Shown here: in pieces, positions 1-6,220 of the stretch
Layout of the letters: every line of letters begins with the position of its first letter
Numbering within the stretch: the first letter of the stretch is position 1
Source: CAZJBP01 sp964544115
GTDB lineage: Bacteria; Verrucomicrobiota; Kiritimatiellia; UBA8416; JADHWI01
Reading direction: 5' to 3'
Length of the DNA: 6,220 nucleotides
Assembly (NCBI GenBank): GCA_964544115.1
Contig: CAZJBP010000201.1
Location: 1-6,220, forward strand
Notes under the pieces: generated by a model
The model's input: the letters and a program-made list of their open reading frames with translations, nothing else
Told to the model about the DNA's origin: nothing
Database searches by the model: none
Made by a program: the position numbers and the translations under genes

Positions 1-1055
1 GTCCACGCGGTATACGAGCGCTCGGCCGCGGCACAGGCCGCCACGATCCCCGCAACCACCAGCGGAAGCAGGGCGATCTTCAGGGGGGACGCCAGGTGGA
101 GCACGTGGTCGGCAGACCAGGTCCACGCCGCCAGGGCCGGCCGGTGGAACAGGTAGATGAAGAACGCGCCCGCGGACAGCACCTCGGCGGCCCGAACCAC
201 GACGCGGCAGCGGGGGGCGGACCGGATGAAGTGCGCACACCCCAGTCCGGCAACGAGGGTCAACAGGATCAATCCCCAGCTCACGGCGATCGGCGCGATG
301 AAGAACGAGGACAGATCTCCGACCCAGCGGTCGCGGATCACGGCCCCGCCCCAGAGGCGCATGAACAGAGCGTACAGTGCGGCGAACAGGAGCGAGGCCA
401 GGGATCCGAGGAATGGCGGCCACTTCGCCAGCAGTCCGGGCACGACTCCCGTGCGGGAGGCGAGAATGCCGGCAAAGAAGACGGGAGCGTACAGAAACAG
501 GCGGACATCGATCAGGTGGAACTGCTGGCGGACCGCCAGCGCGCCGAGCAGCAGCGCCCCCGCCGCGAGCAGGAAGCCCCGCGCGGTCTTCATGCGGCGC
601 AGCAGCGGGTACACGGCGTACATCAGGAGCAGCAGCCCCATGTACCACAGGGTGAAGCACTGCCGGAAGCGGGGGAACATCACGACCTGCAGGCAGGCCA
701 GGTGGATCGGAATCGTCATCGACCACGGAGCCAGGCGCAGCACAGGATCAAGCCGGAGCACCCCGAAGAGCCCGACGAACACCGCGAGGGCCGCCACATA
801 CGGGACGTAGACCCGCCAGAAGCGGCGCCGGGCGTAGTCCATCCATGACGTCCACCCCGCCTCGCGATCGCTCTCTGCGAGGCCAAACCCGGTGAGGAAG
901 GCAAACATCCCGAGGCTGGCGACGCCCAACCCATGCTGGGCGTAGATGGGGAAAGGATGCCTCGGAACATACTCGCTCCCGTGGAGGAGCAGAATGAGGA
1001 CCATGGCGAAGCCGCGCATCAGGTCCAGTTCGTGTATGCGCGTCGAGTCTTTCAT
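1..1055 (-). CDS. Membrane O-acyltransferase, acyltransferase-3 (OafA/YrhL-like) family, 3' end cut by window edge
   Basis: Enzymes of this family move acetyl or other acyl groups onto sugars of surface polysaccharides, O-antigens, peptidoglycan or exported metabolites, working in the cytoplasmic membrane. The reading frame is open from an ATG at 1055 down to the left edge (351 codons, no stop). The N-terminus carries LDLMRGFAMVLILLLHG, with Arg14 and His25 giving the family's R-X10-H motif. A basic ARRRFWRVYVPYV stretch follows at about 75-87, and a C-terminal FFIYLFHRP segment lies at about 298-306. About ten hydrophobic segments are visible (for example 15-25, 42-58, 84-100, 136-151, 160-174, 185-199, 214-232, 250-270, 293-304 and 326-343). 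Family members are usually 340-400 residues, so little is missing. The start lies 10 bases after the glycosyltransferase stop. No strong Shine-Dalgarno is visible, so translational coupling is likely. The alternative Met13 would leave only one residue before the motif Arg. The acyl group and acceptor cannot be told from sequence. Confidence 0.88.
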   Translation of the reverse strand, partial: MKDSTRIHELDLMRGFAMVLILLLHGSEYVPRHPFPIYAQHGLGVASLGMFAFLTGFGLAESDREAGWTSWMDYARRRFWRVYVPYVAALAVFVGLFGVLRLDPVLRLAPWSMTIPIHLACLQVVMFPRFRQCFTLWYMGLLLLMYAVYPLLRRMKTARGFLLAAGALLLGALAVRQQFHLIDVRLFLYAPVFFAGILASRTGVVPGLLAKWPPFLGSLASLLFAALYALFMRLWGGAVIRDRWVGDLSSFFIAPIAVSWGLILLTLVAGLGCAHFIRSAPRCRVVVRAAEVLSAGAFFIYLFHRPALAAWTWSADHVLHLASPLKIALLPLVVAGIVAACAAAERSYTAW

Positions 1056-1065
1056 CTTGGGTTCG

Positions 1066-2658
1066 TCACGGCGGCCCCGGCAGTTCGTAGACCTGGATCA
1101 ACGGGTTCGTGAGGGCGTGCATATTGGCGCGGCCATCCTCATCGCTGCTCCACACCAGCCGTCCCCGTTCGCGGATGTCTTTCAGCAGCCGTCGGCGCCG
1201 GTTGTACTCGCCCTCCTTGCCCTTCACGCCGCGAGTGTGCGGGCTCAGGTACCGGTCGTAGCCCGGCTCGCACAGCACCGCGTAGCGGACGCCGGCCTGC
1301 AGCGCCTTGTCGAATGAATGCTTGAAGAGGGCGCACACTCTTGCGCCAGAGCCCGGCATGCACCATCGGGTGTTGTCTTTTTCGTACAGCCCCGAGTAGT
1401 ACTCGGCGGCCACGAGGGCGTCGGGGTTGGCATGTTCGCGCAGCCAGTAGCGCAGGCGAACGCGGCTGTCGTCCTGGAACTGGTCGACGAAGTCCATCGT
1501 GCGAGCGCCGCAGGTGGCGAGGACCGCCCCGAGCGCCAGCACCACGACACCCGCCTGCGTCCACCGGCGCCCGCCGCGGCGCACGAGCATGACCAGCCCG
1601 AGGCCACCCCAGAGGTGGCACAGAACGATCACCGGCAGCACGTACCGGTGGAACGGAATCGACGAGAAGCTGAGGACGGCGAGAAACAGGGCCGTGAAGC
1701 CAATGGCCACCGTGTTCCACGGCGTGCGTTCCGAGCGGCGGATTAGAGCCACCCCTGCAAACAGGGCGGCGCACGCCAGCATGAAGACGTTGGTGTCGGT
1801 CACTACCGCCTCCAGGAAATAGGCGTTGGGTCGCGTCAGTCCGCCCTCCTTCTGCCCCCGCAAGCTGTGGCCCGACTCGAATCGAATCGCCTTGGCGAAC
1901 GTGTGGACCGCCTCGAAGACCCGGTGGTTGACGAGCAGCACGACGGCGACCGCAGCCAGCAGAGCCAGCAGCACGCACCACGCGCGCGCCGGCCGCACGG
2001 CCTGCGTCCCGCCGCCCAGAATCCAGGCCAGCATCGGAAGCAGGGCCAGAATACCGATATATTTCCCGGAGGTGGCGAGGCCGGCGGCCGCCCCCAGGGC
2101 CAAGGCAGCGACGAGCCGCTCCCGCCGCGAGGCCGCGGCCGTGAACCACCGGCCGGCCAGCATCAGCAGCCCGACACCCATGACCAGGGCCGCGTCCTCC
2201 TTCATGTAATGCGCGTAGGGGACGAGGGCCGGGCACAGGACGACGCTGGTCCCGACCAGCAGCAGCCCGATCAGCCCAAACTCCAGGTAGCCGATCCACG
2301 CCAGGGCCGAAACCCCGACGGCGGCGAACACGGCCGAGACCCATCGGCCGGTCTCGATGAGCTCCTGCAGGCTTTGACCTTCCGGGTTTCCGACCACCAG
2401 ATGCGTGCATTCCAGCAGAAGCTGGGGGTGAAGGAAGTTGCGGGAGCCCTGTTGGATCTGCTGCCCCTTCGTACGCTCGTCGGGATGGAACTGGTATGGG
2501 AAGTCGTTGCCGCAGGTATGGATGAACAGCGAGGCCAGGAAGACCAGCGTCAGCACGCCCAGGGCCAGGGGCAGGCACCGCCAGCCGTGCCGGCCGTCCT
2601 GCTGCGGTCCGCGATCCCGGGATTCCTCCGCCGTCGCGTTCACTGCGTCGCCCCTCAT
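1066..2658 (-). CDS. GT39/ArnT/PMT-like multi-span membrane glycosyltransferase (530 aa)
   Basis: This is a probable lipid-phosphate-sugar-dependent glycosyltransferase of the PMT/ArnT (GT-C) fold. Such enzymes take a sugar from a polyprenyl-phosphate carrier on the outer face of the inner membrane and add it to lipid, glycan or protein. A basic N-terminus is followed by the first membrane span (about 29-47) and then an external loop with FPYQFHPDE (residues 53-61). Its Asp60-Glu61 matches the acidic motif at the same place in GT-C enzymes. A second acidic site, HYMKED (150-155), and SGKYIG (197-202) follow. Further spans lie at about 104-124, 126-145, 182-214, 226-243, 288-306, 315-333, 338-358 and 368-384. 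FHRYVLPV (336-343) resembles the RYLLP segment of the family. Residues about 385-530 form a hydrophilic C-terminal domain. The ATG at 2658 is 23 bases after the malic enzyme stop, with only a weak GGCGGAA upstream. Donor and acceptor are unknown. The acyltransferase just downstream suggests surface glycan decoration. Confidence 0.82.
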   Translation of the reverse strand: MRGDAVNATAEESRDRGPQQDGRHGWRCLPLALGVLTLVFLASLFIHTCGNDFPYQFHPDERTKGQQIQQGSRNFLHPQLLLECTHLVVGNPEGQSLQELIETGRWVSAVFAAVGVSALAWIGYLEFGLIGLLLVGTSVVLCPALVPYAHYMKEDAALVMGVGLLMLAGRWFTAAASRRERLVAALALGAAAGLATSGKYIGILALLPMLAWILGGGTQAVRPARAWCVLLALLAAVAVVLLVNHRVFEAVHTFAKAIRFESGHSLRGQKEGGLTRPNAYFLEAVVTDTNVFMLACAALFAGVALIRRSERTPWNTVAIGFTALFLAVLSFSSIPFHRYVLPVIVLCHLWGGLGLVMLVRRGGRRWTQAGVVVLALGAVLATCGARTMDFVDQFQDDSRVRLRYWLREHANPDALVAAEYYSGLYEKDNTRWCMPGSGARVCALFKHSFDKALQAGVRYAVLCEPGYDRYLSPHTRGVKGKEGEYNRRRRLLKDIRERGRLVWSSDEDGRANMHALTNPLIQVYELPGPP

Positions 2659-2681
2659 CGATGCCGTGTGTTCCGCCCGGC

Positions 2682-3995
<1,314 letters not shown>

Positions 3996-4008
3996 GGGTG
4001 CCGGTCCG

Positions 4009-4015
4009 TTCCTCC
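4009..4015 (-). promoter_or_regulatory. Shine-Dalgarno candidate for malic enzyme
   Basis: On the minus strand this reads GGAGGAA, a near-perfect anti-16S match. It sits 13 bases before the ATG at 3995, slightly longer than ideal. It supports that start over the in-frame ATG at 3986 (22 bases away) and over the far upstream ATG at 4184. Confidence 0.55.
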
Positions 4016-4126
4016 ACGCCGCGCTGCGGGCGAGGGGGGTGATGTACCACGCCGCGCGCGGAATGGCCAGCAGAATGACCTTTCCGGGGGACCCGCCCGC
4101 CGCCAATTCTTCCTTCGTTGACCGAT

Positions 4127-4166
4127 CTGGTATTGCCCGGGGCGCCCGGCTTCTGGTAGCTTGCCC
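4127..4166. repeat. Short imperfect direct repeat upstream of purF
   Basis: CTGGTATTGCCC (4127-4138) and CTGGTAGCTTGCCC (4153-4166) share CTGGTA and TTGCCC and differ by two inserted bases (GC). Their starts are 26 bases apart, and they lie 41-80 bases before the purF start. They could be binding half-sites for a regulator, but the repeat is short and may be chance in GC-rich DNA. Confidence 0.3.
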
Positions 4167-4189
4167 CCCGCAACCGTGTGGCACCTAGT

Positions 4190-4194
4190 AAGGA
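4190..4194 (+). promoter_or_regulatory. Shine-Dalgarno candidate for purF
   Basis: AAGGA lies 12 bases before the GTG at 4207. An in-frame TAG at 4186-4188 sits just upstream, and no other start codon lies between it and 4207, so the GTG is the only reasonable start. Confidence 0.5.
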
Positions 4195-4206
4195 CACCCA
4201 TACATC

Positions 4207-5632
4207 GTGAGTCCTGTTGAATCCTTGAGCGATCAACCCCGGGAATCGTGCGGCCTGTTCGGGGTTTACGGCATAGAGAACTGCGCCCCGCTGATCTACG
4301 CGGGCATGTTCTCCCTTCAGCACCGCGGCCAGGAGGGCGCGGGGATGGTGGTCAGCGACGGGCAGGAGGTCCGGTCCTTCAAGGGGCAGGGGCTCGTGAA
4401 CGACGTGTTTGACCCGCCGTCCCTCGAGCGCCTGCCCGGTTCGGTGGGCATCGGCCACGTCCGCTATTCCACAACGGGCGGCTCGCGCATTCAGAACGTC
4501 CAGCCGCTGGTGGCGGAGTGCGTGGACGGCATCTGGGCGGTGGCTCACAACGGCAACCTCGTCAACGCGTCGGCGCTGCGCCAGATGTACCAGGAGTCCG
4601 GGGCGATCTTCCAGACCAGCACGGACAGCGAGGTGCTGGTGCACCTGCTGGCCGACCCGATCTACCGCACGCGGCCGCGCCGCGTGGCACGGGCGCTGGC
4701 CGAGCTGGATGATCATGACGAAGGACTGCGTCATGGCCGCGCGCGACCCGCACGGCTTCCGACCGCTGTCGATCGGCCGGCTGGGAAGCGGGTACGTCTT
4801 CGCCAGCGAGACCTGCGCCCTGGGGCAGGTGGGCGCCGAATACGTCCGCGACGTCTGTCCCGGTGAGCTGGTGGTGGCCGACGCCGCGGGGCTGCACTCG
4901 AGCTATTTCTCCGACTCGGGCGACAAGACCGTCTCCTCGTGCATTTTCGAGATGATCTACTTCGCCCGCCCCGACAGCACGGTGTTCGGGCGCAACGTCC
5001 ACATGGTCCGGCTGCAGTACGGCATGCGCCTGGCGCAGGAGTACCCCGTCGAGGCCGATGTGGTGATCCCGGTTCCGGACAGCGGCGTGAGCGCCTCGCT
5101 GGGCTACTCGCGGGCGAGCGGCATTCCCCTGGATTTCGGCTATATCCGCAACCACTACGTCGGCCGCACCTTCATCATGCCGGAAGCCGAGCAGCGGGCC
5201 AGCGGCGTGGACATGAAGCTCTCGGTCCTGCCCGAGGTCGTGCGCGGCAAGCGGGTGGTGGTGGTCGACGATTCGATCGTGCGCGGCACGACGGCCCGCC
5301 GCCGGGTGACGCGGCTGCGCGAGGTGGGGGCGAAGGAGGTCCATGTGCGGATCTCCTGTCCGCCGATCCGCCACCCGTGCTATTACGGCATTGATTTTCC
5401 GACGAGCGACGAGCTGATCGCCGGCAACGGCGTGGACGTCGAGAGCATCCGCACGTATATCGGGGCCGATACGCTCGGTTACCTCAGCCTGGAGGCCCTG
5501 TACGTTCCGTTCGGGCGTCCGGGCGGGTTCTGCAACGCCTGCTTCACAGGCAAGTACCCGACGGCGACCGATCAGATGTGCGGCAAGATGGGGCTGGAGG
5601 GTGGGGCGGGCCAGTTGGATCTGCAGATGTGA
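4207..5632 (+). pseudogene. purF: Amidophosphoribosyltransferase, purF, interrupted by a frame-shifting deletion (or assembly error) near 4708
   Basis: PurF makes 5-phosphoribosylamine from PRPP and glutamine, the committed step of de novo purine synthesis, in the cytoplasm. The gene starts with GTG at 4207. The N-terminal glutaminase part reads well to residue 167: a 14-residue propeptide and then the nucleophile Cys15 (ESCGLFGVYG), LQHRGQEGAGM, GIGHVRYSTTGG, AHNGNLVN and TSTDSE. At 4705-4712 the frame moves to the third forward frame and continues without a break to TGA 5630-5632: MIMTKDCVMAARDPHGFRPL, FARPDS, IPVPDSG and the PRPP loop VDDSIVRGTT (5264-5293). Four cysteines (codons 4940, 5378, 5531, 5540) match the 4Fe-4S ligands of Bacillus-type PurF. 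The expected D-G-A-Y-S segment is missing at the junction. Restoring about 14 bases gives a normal 479-residue protein. As written, the first frame stops at 4866 after 219 residues. The break lies inside the glutaminase domain, so a natural two-subunit split is unlikely. Confidence 0.93.
4705..4714 (+). other. Frameshift/deletion junction in purF
   Basis: Upstream codons read A-E-L in the GTG 4207 frame, ending with CTG at 4705-4707. Family sequence then resumes as M-I-M-T-K-D from ATG at 4709 in a different frame. Only one base separates the two parts, where family members carry about five residues (D-G-A-Y-S). The net loss is therefore 14 bases, or another number of the same remainder modulo 3. 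A hypothetical original coding D-G-A-Y-S with a TCG serine would have GATG at both ends of a 14-base unit; collapsing the two copies gives exactly the CTGGATGATC seen here. Confidence 0.85.
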
Positions 5633-5683
5633 GTCGGACCGACCGGGGCGGAGGCGGTGCGCCGGCAGCGGGGGAGCCATACA
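5633..5683 (+). other. purF-pyrG spacer
   Basis: The 51-base GC-rich gap has no T-run terminator and no recognisable promoter, so cotranscription of purF and pyrG is likely. The only signal seen in it is the pyrG ribosome binding site. Confidence 0.5.
5670..5676 (+). promoter_or_regulatory. Shine-Dalgarno for pyrG
   Basis: GGGGGAG lies 7 bases before the GTG at 5684, which is good spacing. It fixes this GTG as the start; no ATG lies nearby in frame upstream. Confidence 0.6.
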
Positions 5684-6220
5684 GTGGGTAAGAACAACGT
5701 CACAAAGCACATCTTCATCACGGGCGGCGTGGTGTCCTCCCTGGGCAAGGGGTTGACGGCCGCATCGATCGCGTTGCTGCTGAGCAAGCGCGGCTACCGC
5801 GTGCGCCTGCAGAAACTGGATCCGTACCTCAACGTCGACCCCGGCACGATGTCGCCGTACCAGCACGGCGAGGTGTACGTGACCGTGGACGGCACCGAGA
5901 CGGACCTGGACCTCGGCCACTACGAGCGGTTCACCGGCGTGCCCTGCACGCGGGGGAGCAACTACACCACGGGCCGCATCTATAGCGCGGTCATCGCCCG
6001 TGAGCGCGAGGGCGGCTACCTCGGCAAGACCGTCCAGGTCATCCCGCACGTCACCGACGAGATCAAGACGGCCATCCGGTCGCTGGACGCGCCCGACGTG
6101 GACATCGTCATCACCGAGATCGGCGGCACGGTGGGCGACATCGAGTCGCTCCCCTTCCTGGAGGCCATCTGCCAGTACCGCCAGGAGATCGGCCGGCAGA
6201 ACGGGCTGTTCCTCCACGTG
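5684..6220 (+). CDS. pyrG: CTP synthase, N-terminal 179 residues (cut by window edge)
   Basis: CTP synthase converts UTP to CTP using ATP and glutamine (or ammonia), the last step of pyrimidine nucleotide synthesis, in the cytoplasm. The window holds only the start of the synthetase (amidoligase) domain, about a third of the usual 530-560 residues. The C-terminal glutamine amidotransferase domain lies outside. Visible motifs are KHIFITGGVVSSLGKG with the P-loop Lys22, QKLDPYLNVDPGTMSPYQHG, GTETDLDLGHYERF (Mg and ATP site acidic residues), TTGRIYSAVI, GKTVQVIPHVTDEIK and VITEIGGTVGDIESLPFLEA. These are textbook for the family and every expected residue is present. The start is a GTG with a strong ribosome binding site. 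The frame is open to the last base of the window. It follows purF by 51 bases, giving a purine/pyrimidine synthesis pair that is probably one transcript. Confidence 0.97.
   Translation, partial: MGKNNVTKHIFITGGVVSSLGKGLTAASIALLLSKRGYRVRLQKLDPYLNVDPGTMSPYQHGEVYVTVDGTETDLDLGHYERFTGVPCTRGSNYTTGRIYSAVIAREREGGYLGKTVQVIPHVTDEIKTAIRSLDAPDVDIVITEIGGTVGDIESLPFLEAICQYRQEIGRQNGLFLHV

Larger units (their letters stand above)
3996..4206. promoter_or_regulatory. Divergent intergenic region between malic enzyme and purF
   Basis: These 211 bases separate two genes that read away from each other, so promoters for both clusters are expected here (inference). On the plus strand, TTGACC at 4118-4123 matches the sigma-70 -35 hexamer at 5 of 6 positions, but no good -10 lies 16-18 bases downstream. 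The sequence there is GC-rich. An imperfect direct repeat lies at 4127-4138 and 4153-4166, and a small 5-bp-stem GC hairpin lies between the copies (4137-4149). No clear minus-strand promoter for the malic enzyme is visible. No tRNA, riboswitch or coding sequence is recognisable. Confidence 0.4.

Noticed and set aside
96..848. Plus-strand open frame (250 codons) rich in Gln, Glu, His and Arg
   Set aside because: It lies antisense to the acyltransferase, whose minus-strand frame has the R-X10-H motif and membrane segments. The low-complexity charged product is a shadow.
4137..4149. GC hairpin (CCGGG-GCG-CCCGG) as a terminator
   Set aside because: The stem is only 5 bp with a 3-base loop and no following T-run. 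It lies upstream of purF, where no plus-strand transcript is known to end.
4151..4170. Sigma-54-like promoter (TGG...TTGC)
   Set aside because: The GG and GC elements are about 6 bases apart instead of the required 10, so the spacing is wrong.
3996..4184. Extended start for the malic enzyme at ATG 4184
   Set aside because: The extra 63 residues show no malic enzyme similarity. A GGAGGAA site precedes the ATG at 3995, and the extension would cover the divergent control region.
4207..5632. purF as two genuine subunit genes, or as a programmed frameshift
   Set aside because: The break falls inside the glutaminase domain rather than between domains, a conserved segment is missing at the joint, and no slippery sequence or proper ribosome binding site is seen there.
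4562..6217. Long minus-strand open frame (551 codons) antisense to purF and pyrG
   Set aside because: It overlaps two conserved genes on the opposite strand. The His/Arg/Ala/Asp-rich composition is typical of a GC-driven shadow frame.

Overview
The window is ordinary chromosomal DNA from a high-G+C bacterium (roughly two thirds G+C by eye, with G/C-rich third codon positions). The lineage cannot be fixed from this sequence alone. The membrane glycosyltransferase is of a kind I associate with Planctomycetota, Verrucomicrobiota, Lentisphaerota and related phyla, but that is only a weak hint. Five protein-coding genes fill almost all of the window. I see no RNA genes, insertion sequences, CRISPR arrays or phage genes.

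Left part, minus strand (positions 3995 down to 1): three closely packed genes read leftwards. First is a malic enzyme, then (23-base gap) a multi-membrane-span glycosyltransferase of the GT39/ArnT/PMT type, then (10-base gap) a membrane O-acyltransferase of the acyltransferase-3 (OafA) family that runs off the left edge. The spacing suggests one transcript. The last two genes probably act on a cell-surface glycan or other glycoconjugate: one adds a sugar from a lipid carrier and the other acylates sugars. The malic enzyme (malate to pyruvate plus CO2 and NAD(P)H) is a central-metabolism enzyme with no obvious functional tie to them.

Middle (3996-4206): a 211-base divergent intergenic region that must hold the control signals for both directions. 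It contains a -35-like TTGACC and a short imperfect direct repeat, but no promoter I can call with confidence.

Right part, plus strand (4207 to the right edge): purF (amidophosphoribosyltransferase, first step of de novo purine synthesis), then after 51 bases pyrG (CTP synthase, cut by the right edge). They form a short nucleotide-biosynthesis cluster.

The most notable observation is that purF is broken. The frame changes at about 4708, inside the glutaminase domain, exactly where the near-universal D-G-A-Y-S segment should be. The pattern fits loss of about 14 bases between two GATG copies. This is either a real inactivating deletion or an assembly or consensus error; all other catalytic and Fe-S ligand residues are intact. 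I found no convincing undescribed biological system in this window.
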